DNA of 64,000 nucleotides, taken from positions 15,726,002-15,790,001 of the forward strand of contig NC_035435.2 of assembly GCF_002127325.2 (NCBI RefSeq). The letters run 5' to 3'. The position numbers and the translations under genes were made by a program. This document shows, one piece after another, positions 30,973-41,659 of this stretch. Below the pieces are notes generated by a model, which was given only the letters and a program-made list of their open reading frames with translations, did not search any database and had not been told where the DNA came from. Each line of letters begins with the position of its first letter. The first letter of the stretch is position 1. The DNA comes from Helianthus annuus. Taxonomy: Eukaryota; Streptophyta; Magnoliopsida; Asterales; Asteraceae.

Positions 30973-33900
30973 TGTCACACCCTGGCTTTGCGGAAGCGTG
31001 GTTAATTTGGTGTGACTTCTTAATACCATAGCTTAATCATAACAAAGCTATATGAATTAAAACATGCAAGATCATCCATTAAAATAAGAATACCATAACA
31101 TTGTCTTATCGGGATAACACCCTAACAACCATAAACTTGTTCAAACATTACAAACTCAAACATAACATAGACATGATTCGAGGACTGTGACTTGTCCAGG
31201 AAAGAGTCACATTCCCCAAACCCTGGATGACCTCGGTGACTAATGCAGCGGAAAACATGCCATACCGTGCCAGATCTTTAATTCCCTGAAATACATGTAA
31301 GTTGAAAAATCAACAATAATGTTGAGCGAGTTCATGCGAAAGTGAGTAAACAAACCTTTACATTTATCAAAAATTCTGGTATGTAGCAAATAAGGAAAAA
31401 GAGATCACCAATGGTTTGCAAGGCCATTGATATGTGTGAAATGCAAGTAGGAAGGCTCAAACCTAGCAAATTTATGCGTCGGGAACAAAGTCATCCCAAG
31501 GTCCGTTATGCTGGACCTGGGACTGGGCTCGCTACACCCAAATAGATCTACCGCTCCTGCCCCTCGGTCCTACCCTGAGGATTAATGACCTCAAGTTTCC
31601 GCCTACCCATTCACATGATCTAAAAGTAACAAACCTCCTTACGCTAACCATGCCATGTATAAAGTATTCATAATCAATGTAACATGTATTTCACCCCCGC
31701 AGTTTAGAAAACTGAAAACAGTTAAGAGAAAAGGGGGACATGAACTCACAGTCAGTGCGTCGCTATACCAAGTACTCCGAATGTCAGGCAGCTGTGCAAC
31801 GACCTACATGTGCTAATTCTATTAGACGGATGGCCGTGCCTTAGCTTTATAGTTTAAGTTTTGGGAAACAGTTAGACAACCGTTCCTTGTATATACTTGG
31901 TAATTAATTTCCTTCCCAAGGATGGGGGATTTAATACATGTGTATTTGTATCATCTCATTAAGTCCCACTTAATATATTTTTACTTCGCATTCCAAAATA
32001 TAAATATTTTTCTCAAAAATATTATATTTTCTCTTCACTTAATACTTTCCAAAATAATACGTTGACAAAATACGCGTTCATGAGTATTTCCGTATAAAGC
32101 GTAAGTTACGTTTTAACGATTAAGTGGTAATAATAATTACCGGTGTAACTTATATGTTCGTCGTGTAAGCGTTTGTATTATTTTGGGTTTGTCAACGTTT
32201 GTAAATATTATTTTTACTCTAAAAATAATATTTATATATTTTCACAAAATAATCATAAACAGTGTGGTGAAAAATATATTTATCGAATAAATATTTATCA
32301 CGTTTACTTTTTGTGAAAATCCCACCTCCGATTATTTAATAAATAAAGTCATGGCGAAATATATTTTGAAAAAATCTCAAAAATAGTTTAACACTTGTAA
32401 ATAATTCTAAGTGTTAGATTTTAGAAAAATTTCGCCAGAGTTTCCCCTGTAACTGGAGGTGGCCACGCTTTCAAGCATATCATTTTCTTTTACAAAATCA
32501 CTTCAACAATTTCTTGATTCAATCAAACAATTTCCGACACATCAAACTAGTCGACTAGTATGTAAATCGCATTATTACATGAACTTGTAGTTTTTCCGAA
32601 AACTATAGTGTAGATCTCCTTATATTTGGTGGATCTTTGCATAAAATAGTTTAATCTTGTAAAAACCCCGTTTTTAGAATAAATCATTCTTTACAACTTC
32701 CCGTCATCTTTATCAAAGATTGTTATTTTGTCGAAACTTCTTATTTCACAAGTGTTTATACACTTGTGGTTTGTAAAATCATATTCATTAGTTTGTCATC
32801 CGACTTTTTATAAAACATGATTTTCTCGACACTTGGTCCTTTGAAAATACCACTTGCACATACGTAGATCCGCTAGTTTTAAACACCATTTTACTAGTAA
32901 AAATACTTTTACACAAGTTCATGTTTCTCGTGTGGTAGAGTTTCACCTTTTAACCCTCGTACCGATAGAAACAAGCTTATGTCAAGATCTATGATCTTAA
33001 CAAAGTCGGGTTAAACGATGATCCGAGCCACCACAACGTAGATCGGGCCTCAATATTCACCATATTCAAACACTACAACTTTTACACAACTTATGATCTT
33101 TTAACCAACAATACTTGCATTTTTAGTAAACTTTAAAGATTCAAAATGCATGTTTCCGACTTTTAACCGTTATAATTCTTATTAACCACCTTAGATATGT
33201 TCGAGAATGAGATTTAAGCATTATACCTCTAGCTCGGGGCTAGGGAAGAATCTAGGCGAAAACGATGTGGATAAAAGCTAAGTAACGAGGTCCTTCCACT
33301 TCCGTTTGCTCCGAGGCTCCTAATACGTGACTTGGAATGGATGAACAAGAATCGAAAAATGGATCGATATGAGGGTGTGGGTTCGGCCGAGAGCCAAGGG
33401 AGAGAGGAGAGAAGAGTGTGTTGGTGATTATGGTGAGTTATGATCTTATGTGTTAAGGCAAGGTATTTATAGACAAAATTAAGTTCTTGATCCAATGGTT
33501 AGTATGTCTTCTAGATATTAGACATAAACCATTAAAATAATCAAAGGTGTACTCTTCTTGGTCACATTGTGACCGATCGGCCAAGGCGGGGGGGGGGGGG
33601 GTCATTCGGTTTGATTTCAATTATATAGTTAGTGACTAGTTACTTTAAACCAAGTTAGATAGGGGTTAACTCGGTTAGTGGTGTGATGCGTTATAATGCG
33701 GGTGTTAGGGTAATCAGGGACCCTAACTGGCTCAGAAAAAGACTAACAATATTTTTGGCAATATTTTTATGTTCCGGGTATAGTCCGGTTGTTCGGTTGG
33801 ATAGTAATCCGTTAAAGTGCTTAAGTAATCTTTTAAGCGTCGTAAATGATATTTTTAGTGACACAATTTATTTCCAAAAGTGTCAGGAATATTTCCTCAT

Positions 33901-34352
33901 GTTTTGGCACTTTATTAGTTAGCTAGAAGCTGGTATGTTAATAAAAGTGCTGTGTTTTGTGCTTAGAGTACGTTTTAGGCACATCCAATCATTATATCTT
34001 ATTCCTAGAGACGCATTTCTACAACCCTTGTATCCCTACACACACTATGGGTGTAGTAAAATATTTCTGGCTCATACAGGCCCTTAGAGGCAGTGTCTGC
34101 CTGATGCTGGCTTTATCAGCATGTTCAATAGATTATCCGTTCAAATGCTACTGTGCTTTTGTGCATCATGTTTGTCACTAGAGTTCAGTAAGTAAATAAT
34201 GTAGTGACGGAAATCAAGGTATGATGCAGATATGTACAAGTATCAACAGTCAAGTAGCAGTTCATCAGTATTTTCAGTTAAGCACAGTAATTAAGCAACA
34301 ATTAATAGTTAATTAAGTCGTACGGATACGTGGTTTAGTGAGGGTTGTCACA
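30973..34352 (-). repeat. G4 3' LTR
   Basis: It is nearly identical to 41660-45031. The main length difference is a poly-G tract near 33585 (about 14 G here, eight in the other copy). The 88-codon frame at 33229-33495, repeated in the other LTR, lacks support as a gene. Confidence 0.95.
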
Positions 34353-34386
34353 TTCTCCCCCCGTTAGAAAAATTTCGTCCCGAAAT
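34353..34386 (-). promoter_or_regulatory. G4 pre-PPT hairpin and polypurine tract
   Basis: On the minus strand ATTTCG-GGA-CGAAAT forms a hairpin (34386-34372). It is followed by 19 bases containing AACGGGGGGAGAA, the polypurine primer, and then the LTR start TGTGACAACCC. The hairpin lies just after the pol stop codon at 34388. Confidence 0.75.
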
Positions 34387-34387
34387 G

Positions 34388-36976
34388 TTAAGCTCTGCTT
34401 GTAGAAGCAGGGTTCTCAGGAAATAAGTGGGGGTATTTCTCTTTCATTTGGTCCTCACGCTCCCAGGTGAATTCAGGACCATGTCTAGCATTCCAACGAA
34501 CCTTGACGAGCTTGACACTGCTCCGACGGGTCTTGTTCACTTTCCAATCCGTGACCTCGACAGGTTCTTCAACGAAGTGGAGCGTGTCATCAACATGAAT
34601 TTCGTCGGTAGGAATGGCAACGTTATCTTGTGTTGGACTTCTTTTCAGATTGGATACATGAAATGTATCGTGAACACCATTTAGTTCGACAGGTAGGTCC
34701 AACTTGTATGCCACTAACCCGATTCTCTCCAAGATCTTGAATGGTCCAATATACCTCGGGTTCAACTTTCCATGTTTCCCAAAGCGTGCCACACCCTTCC
34801 AGGGTGATACCTTCAACAAAACCATCTCACCAACCTCAAACTCTAGAGGTTTCCTGCTTCGATCCGCGTAGGCTTTCTGCCTGTCACGAGCCGCACTGAT
34901 GCGGTCCCGTATCTGTGCGATCTTATCTGTGGTTTCCTGTACCATTTCAGGACCAACCAATTGTCTATCACCTGCGTCAGCCCAACAAAGTGGCGATCTG
35001 CACTTGCGCCCATATAAAGCTTCGAATGGCGCGGCACCAATACTGGTGTGGTAGCTGTTGTTGTATGAAAACTCAACCAAAGGCAAATGCTTATCCCAGC
35101 TACCGCCCAAATCCATCACACACGCTCTCAGCATGTCTTCTAACGTCTGAATCGTCCGCTCGCTTTGACCGTCGGTCTGCGGGTGAAAAGCTGTGCACAG
35201 ATTCAACTTGGAGCCAAAAGCTTCCTGGAAGGATTGCCATATCCTTGACACGAACCTTCCGTCTCTATCAGAGATAATCGAGAGAGGTACTCCATGGCGT
35301 GTAACAATCTCTCTCATGTAAATTTCGGCCAGTTTGCTCGTATTATCCTTCTCTCGGATAGGTAGGAAGTGTGCTGACTTCGTTAAACGGTCCACTATTA
35401 TCCAAATAGTGTCATGGCCTCTTGGCGTTCTTGGCAACTTCGTAATAAAATCCATAGAGATTTGTTCCCACTTCCACTTGGGGATCTCTGGTTGCTGCAG
35501 AAGTCCCGAAGGCTTCTGGTATTCCGCCTTAACCTTGGCGCATGTTAAACATTTGCTTACATAAATAGCAACATCGCCTTTCATCCTAGGCCACCAATAA
35601 TAATCTTTAAGATCCTGGTACATCTTATCCGCTCCAGGGTGGATAGAGTACCGCGATTTGTGAGCTTTATCGAAAATAACCTTCCTTAAACCACCAAACA
35701 AAGGAACCCAAATCCTTTTCTCAAAACATAACGTTCCTTCCTTGTTTGGTACCAGTATCTTCTCCCTCCCACGGAGATACTCTTCTGCAAGGTTTCTTTC
35801 CTTGAGAGCTTCTTGTTGCGCTGCACGAACGCGCGAGGAAAGATCGGTCTGAATGATCATCTCCAAAGCTCTAACCCTTATGGGTTTGATCCTCTCCTTA
35901 CGACTTAGGGCATCGGCGACCACATTCGCCTTCCCTGGGTGATACTTAATCTCGCAGTCGTAGTCATTCAATAGTTCTACCCATCGTCTTTGCCTCATGT
36001 TCAACTCCTTCTGGTTGAATATATGTTGGAGGCTCTTGTGATCTGTGAAGATTGTGCACTTCGTACCATAAAGGTAGTGTCTCCAGATCTTTAAGGCAAA
36101 AACCACTGCGCCTAGCTCCAAATCGTGTGTGGTATAGTTCTTTTCGTGTACCTTCAGTTGGCGTGACGCGTAGGCAATAACCTTTTGACATTGCATCAAC
36201 ACACAACCCAATCCTTGACGCGAGGCGTCGCAGTATACCACAAAATCATCAGTACCTTCTGGTAGAGCTAAGATTGGCGCGTTGCAAAGCTTATCCTTCA
36301 ATATCTGAAATGCTTCCTCCTGTTTGATTCCCCAATCAAACTTCTTGTCCTTCTGAGTGAGGAACGTCAATGGTTGGGCGATCTTTGAAAAGTTCTCAAT
36401 GAACCTTTGATAATAGCCAGCCAAACTCAAGAATTGCCGAATCTCGGTTGGCGTCTTTGGCGTTTCCCAATCCTTGATCGCTTCGATCTTGGTGGGATCC
36501 ACGTGGATTCCATCTCCGTTCACCACGTGCCCAAGGAATTGCACTTCCCTTAGCCAAAACTCGCACTTAGAGAATTTGGCGTACAACTGTTCTTTCTTTA
36601 GCAGCTCCAGAATGGCTCTAAGATGCTGCTCGTGCTCAGCCTTCGTCTTTGAATAAATCAAAATATCATCGATGAATACGATCACGAACTTTTCCAAGTA
36701 CGGCTTGCAAACCCGATTCATCAAATCCATGAACACGGCAGGTGCGTTTGTCAGACCAAACGGCATAACGAGAAACTCGTAGTGTCCATATCGAGTTCTG
36801 AAGGCTGTCTTTGGGATACTCTCCTCCTGTATCCGTAGCTGATGGTATCCAGATCGAAGATCGATCTTTGAGTAAAAGCTTGAACCTTGAAGCTGGTCGA
36901 ATAGATCATCGATCCTTGGCAGGGGATACCTATTCTTGATCGTTAGCTTGTTCAACTCTCTGTAGTCAATGCACAT
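34388..36976 (-). pseudogene. G4 pol: RT, RNase H, integrase, chromodomain
   Basis: The 862-codon frame starts within RT at [11 protein letters not shown], with the catalytic [10 protein letters not shown] near residue 95. RNase H has [26 protein letters not shown] and FTDHKSLQ, and ends VVADALSRK. Integrase has the zinc motif ([15 protein letters not shown] to [11 protein letters not shown]) and the catalytic set in [16 protein letters not shown] and [14 protein letters not shown]. The tail [12 protein letters not shown]...[19 protein letters not shown] is a chromodomain-like module of Tekay elements, thought to steer insertion to chromatin marks. It is intact over its length but lies behind a stop codon at 36977-36995. 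Confidence 0.92.
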
Positions 36977-36994
36977 ACGGAAACTACCGTCCTT

Positions 36995-39001
36995 CTACTT
37001 CACAAACAAAACTGGAGCTCCCCAAGGCGAGAAGCTTGGTCGGATAAACCCCTTATCGAGCAACTCCTGAAGTTGTGTTTTCAGTTCCTGCATCTCAGAC
37101 GGAGCAAGTCTATAAGGTGCCTTAGCCACAGGCGTGGCGCCTGGAACTAAGTCTATGCGGAACTCCACTTTCCTCTGAGGCGGCAATCCAGGCAAGTCTT
37201 CAGGAAAGACTTCTGGATATTCCCTTACGACAGGGATGTCTTCGATCTTCGGCTCAGCAGCCTTTTTATCCACAATGTGTGCTAGAAAAGCAACACATCC
37301 TTTCTGCAAACACTTTCTCGCTTTCAGGCAGCTAATCATCCTTAACGGCGTCTCACGCTTCTCCCCATGAACAACAATGGTCTCACCATCATCGGTCGGG
37401 ATACGAATAATCTTCTCGTGACAAACTATCTCGGCCTTGTTACTCGATAACCAATCCATCCCTACTACCACGTCGAAGCTTCCCAACTGGACTGGTAGTA
37501 GATCCAGAGCGAACTCACGCTCTCCCAATTCGATTACGCAACCTCGAATCACCTCGTTAGCCTCTACTAACTTCCCATTTGCTAATTCGATCGAGTATGG
37601 AATATCTAGTTTACTAGCGGCTAAACCAAGCATATTCTTAAATTCTAGCGATACGAAGCTGTAATCGGCACCAGTATCAAACAAAACGGATGCATAGCGT
37701 TGGTTTACAGGGAACGTACCAGTGACAACATTGGGATCCTGGCGTGCTTCCCTGGCTTCCATGTTAAAAACTCTTCCGCGTGCTTGGTTTAATTCTGGGC
37801 AATTCCTTTTGTAATGCCCAACATCACCGCAGTTAAAACATCCGGGCCTCTGCCCGTTCCCACCATTGTTTCCCGCTTGGTTGTTTCCCTGATTTCGATT
37901 CATGGCGCCCGCTTGGTTAGCATGATTGGCACGGTTTCCATCACCTCCCTGGTTTCCTTGTGGGCGGTTCCCAGCACCACAACGGTTGTTCCTATTCCCA
38001 TATCCTCCTTGGCCTCCCCGGCCAGCAGTGGCCCAACAAGTCTCCTTCAGGTGGCCAGCCTTCCCACATGCTTCATAAACCTTTAACCCACAACGACTAG
38101 AGTGATGTCGTTGGCATGAGTTGCACTTGGGTTGTGCACCCATATATCCCTTACTTTTCTTTCTCCCACCAGCTGTATCTTGAGCTGGCGCATTCGATTC
38201 CCCTTTCTTAACCACCATCCTGGTGCCCTGCTTGAAATTTGAAAACTTCCTCTTGTTTCCTCCGGATGACTCCACATGAGTCTCCTTTTTCTTGGGCTCA
38301 GCTTCATCAAACTTGTTCAAACGAATCGCCTCCTCTGTAAGAGCCACACTCAAATCAATGGCTTCAGTGATAGTTGCAGGTTTGGAGGAGGTCACCATAC
38401 TGATGATTTGAGGAGCTAATCCCCAAATGAAGCATTCAATTCTCTTGAACTCAGGTGTAACCATGTAGGGTACCACATGCGACAAGTCGTGGAACCTCTG
38501 AACATACTCTGCTATCTTAGGACCCTCCATTTTTAGATGCCAGAACTCGGTCTCCAACCTCTGAATTTCAGCGCGAGAACAGTACTTCTTGCGCATGAGT
38601 TCTTTCAGCTCGGTCCACGTCAGTGCGTAAGCAGCTGCTTCGCCAAGTGTTTGGACTTGTAGATTCCACCATGATAGGGCTCCATCCAAAAATAGCCCTG
38701 AGATGTAAGTGACTTGTTGATCCAGCGCGCATTTGCTCATGCGAAGTACGGATTCTGTTTTCTCAGCCCAGCGGACGAAGGAGACAGCACCACCTGTGCC
38801 ATCGAAGTTTACGGGCTTGCAGTCCAAGAACTGTTTGTAGGTGCACCCATGAGGTGGATTGTTGTTGTTGCCCGTGTTGCCGGAGTTGCTTCCACTCATT
38901 CCTCCTTGAGAGGCAGCATATTGAGCAATAGCAGCAGCAATGACTTGCTGTAGTTCGTCCCGAGTAGTGGGCATTGGTTGAGGTTGACGTCTTGGCGGCA
39001 T
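36995..39001 (-). pseudogene. G4 gag-protease and RT start, ending at an in-frame stop
   Basis: The 668-codon frame starts MPPRRQPQPMPTTRDEL. The Retrotrans_gag core (residues about 70-200) includes FVRWAEKTESVLRMSKC, SWWNLQVQTLG and TWTELKELMRKKYC. A nucleocapsid knuckle CFNCGDVGHYKRNC lies near residue 385. The protease reads VLFDTGADYSFVS and VVVGMDWLS. The frame ends [10 protein letters not shown] followed by TAG, directly before [14 protein letters not shown] in the same frame. One base therefore separates a continuous Gag-Pol from this split one. Whether the stop is decay or a read-through site cannot be told from one copy. Confidence 0.92.
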
Positions 39002-39569
39002 CTTCTAAAGATGTGTTTACGTTGGTCAGGCCATAGTAACGTGTATGTATATAGTAATAGTAATAGCACATAACATCTCATGTTATCAATACTTCACAAA
39101 TACTAATCACACAACATCCCATGTCACAAATATTATTCACACAACATCCCATGTTACAAATATTATACACACAGCATCCCATGTTACCAAAAATATACAC
39201 ACAACATCCCATGTCATAAAAATGTAAATAAGAAATCAAGCGAATCAAATATGATGAGAATACTGCGATTGCCATATATATCGAGACCACAACGTAAGTG
39301 TATCAGTACATCACTGTGTCATACATACATCAATCAACTAGAGGCTACATCACCCCTGTCCAAAAGCTATATGAAATCAGTGTCAAATACATCAAATACA
39401 TCAAGTATGTGTCAAAAGTCAGTATCATCATGTAGTCTCCAAAATGCTATGCAACCAAAAGCAATCGCGGTCCTCTCACCAACGTCTACACAAGCCGTAC
39501 TGATGAGCTCTATACAGATGGCGGCGGAGGAGGGGGAAAGTAAGTGTAAAGCAAGCGGCGTAGCTGAAG
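39002..39569 (-). other. G4 spacer between extra ORF and gag
   Basis: No supported coding frame is seen. It contains the 30-bp tandem repeat at 39107-39220. Confidence 0.6.
39107..39220. repeat. 30-bp tandem repeat in the G4 spacer
   Basis: CACAACATCCCATGT recurs with CATCCC at 39115, 39145, 39175 and 39205, exactly 30 bp apart. A diverged unit precedes it near 39071. Confidence 0.9.
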
Positions 39570-41151
39570 CTAGTCCTCCTCCATAGCCTGCTGAGTGCGA
39601 ATGACAGAGGCAACCTGCTGCTCTAGTGTAAAGAGACGAGCAGCAAAATCTGGGGGTAATGATCGACATGGCTGAAGAGGGGAGTGTATCTGACCATGGC
39701 ATGAGCATGGTGGCAGCTGAGCTCTCTCGAGCTCCTGGAGACGCTGCGTGTGTGACTCGTGCTGATGAACGAAGGACATCAAAACGTCCTCTATAGTGTG
39801 TCCCACATGAAACGGATGGTATGGATCAGTAGGTGGCATGGCTGGTGGTGTCGACCAAAGCAAAGGCTCACTGGTGGGGTCAAATGGTGCCACATGAAAT
39901 GGTGAAGTAGAGGGTGGAACATATGACATCTGGGGCATGAAGGGAATAGACATCGGTACGTGCCCAAAAGGATGGGCTGAAGAGCCCTCTCCAGGCCTCG
40001 CTGGAGGTACGAACTGAGGAACCTGAAAAGTAAAATCAATAGGTCGTGTAACAGGGATCTGAGGGGGCAAAGGTGGAACGTCCTCGTCAGCAGGTATCCA
40101 ACCGTGCTGAGCATCCTCATCGGGTGGATCCATGTGGTCAGCAAATAGTGCGTGCTCAGGCTCAAGTGGAACAGGATCAAATGGAGCAATGACAGGATCA
40201 ACGGGTGCAATATGATCAACAGGATGGTCAACAGGGATATCAGCAACCAAAGGTGGATCAACAAAAGCTGGATCAATCAACAGGATCATCGGCAATAACA
40301 TGATCACCAACTAACAAAGGAACATCATCAACAGGAAGATCACCAACAGGCGGGTCAGCTATAATGGGCTCAACAGGAACGCCAGCATGTACCAGGTCAT
40401 GCTCATGCATAGGATCTAGAGCAGCTGCCTGCTCAGGGGCCAAGGCAGGCTCAGGATCATCAAAAGCCATATCAAAGTCGAACTCAGGATCAATAGGGTC
40501 AACGGGATCAGCGGGATCCTCCATGGGCTGGTCCATCGGGATATACTCAATGTCGTGATCCGGGTCAAATCCCGGAGGAAAGACGGGATCAGAATCCTCT
40601 ATGTCGTCATGCTCGAATGCAAAGCTCGGAATAGGTGCAGCTGAGAATGCCTGGTCAGGATCCGAGTCGTGTGCAAAGTGTTGTGCGCTCACCTCGTGAG
40701 AAGGTGCGGATGCCACAGACTCAAAGGAGTCTGCGACCGGTGAATGTGCGGGTGAGTCCTCAGCAGGGGCGTCAGCGATCATCAGAAGATCGCCAGCGGG
40801 AAGAAGGGCTGCATCCGGAATCTCATCCTCAATAGGCTCGTCCTCAAACAAATCGATATCGCCGTCAGCCTCGGCGTCGAGCAGCAAGTCATATGCGGGA
40901 TAGACGGCTAAAGGAATAGGAGCCGGAATCACAACTAGGGGTAAGTACTCAGCAGGGGGGCCATCCGCAGGCTCATCAGCACCCTCGGGTAGTGCGAAGG
41001 GCTGGAAGTCGCCGTCATCTGTGCTAGTGGAATCAGATGTATGCACCTCATACTCCGAAGATGGGAGGTCATCAGATACGATAGGTAGGGGTCCGGTGGT
41101 GTCCGAGTCACATGTGCCTGGTGAGTCCATGTGTCTGTAACACAAGCACAA
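39570..41151 (-). pseudogene. G4 extra ORF upstream of gag (acidic, proline-rich), frameshifted
   Basis: Two overlapping minus-strand frames (40273-41151 and 39570-40310) together give about 530 residues. The N-terminal frame is rich in Asp, Glu, Pro and Ala, with many ADPVD-like patches. The C-terminal frame contains PADEDVPPLPPQIP, PTSEPLLWSTPPAMPPTDPY and HPFHVGHTIEDVLMSF, followed by a heptad-like segment near the end. No catalytic domain, signal peptide or membrane helix is apparent. A frameshift in the overlap 40273-40310 splits it. Similar ORFs occur in some Asteraceae Gypsy elements as far as I recall. The function is unknown, and no homology beyond this can be claimed. Confidence 0.65.
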
Positions 41152-41644
41152 ATATGCACAAATAATCAGTCATACAATCAGGTATTCACATAAGTCACCA
41201 AGTAAAATATCACATAATTCTCCTAGTCCCACTAGCTTCCCAGCCTCCCAGACTGCCTTTCCTAGTCCCACTAGCCAATTTTCCCAGCCTCCCAGACTGC
41301 TCTTCCTAGTCCCACTAGCCTCACAGTCTCTCAGACTGACTCCCTAGTCCCACTAGTCAATTCTCCCAGCCTCCCAGACTGTCTCCCTAGTCCCACTAGA
41401 CAACTACCTCGATCCATTAGATCGAGCCTCGGCCTCCCAGACCGAGCCTCAGTCTCCCAGACCGAGCCTCAGCCTCCCAGACTGAGCCTAGAAAAAATAA
41501 ATAAATAAATAAAATGCGCACAACATTTGTTTATAAAAAGGTTTTGGATCTGGACTTAAGTGGTATGAAGTAAAAATGTTTTCGTGAGAGCCCTAGTGAT
41601 CATAGTCTAGACTCGAGAAGAAATCCTAGTTCGCTATGATCAAA
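41152..41644 (-). other. G4 leader between PBS and extra ORF
   Basis: There is no coding frame. A repeat cluster at 41219-41490 dominates it, followed by a (TAAA)n run near 41490-41512. Confidence 0.7.
41219..41490. repeat. CTAGTCCCACTAG / CCTCCCAGACTG repeat cluster
   Basis: CCTAGTCCCACTAG occurs six times from 41221 to 41400. Each copy has CTAG...CTAG ends around TCCCA and alternates with CAGCCTCCCAGACTG-type units. The right part turns into GAGCCTC(A/G)GCCTCCCAGA repeats. Confidence 0.88.
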
Positions 41645-41656
41645 GCTCTGATACCA
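41645..41656 (-). other. G4 primer binding site
   Basis: The minus strand reads TGGTATCAGAGC, three bases from the 5' LTR, fitting initiator tRNA-Met. Confidence 0.9.
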
Positions 41657-41659
41657 AGC

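Noticed and set aside
33229..33495. An 88-codon minus-strand frame repeated identically at 43916-44182
   Set aside because: Both copies lie in the recent LTRs of G4, so identity reflects LTR identity and not coding selection.
39107..39220. A regular short repeat array resembling a CRISPR
   Set aside because: Units are contiguous with no unique spacers, and the setting is a plant retrotransposon.
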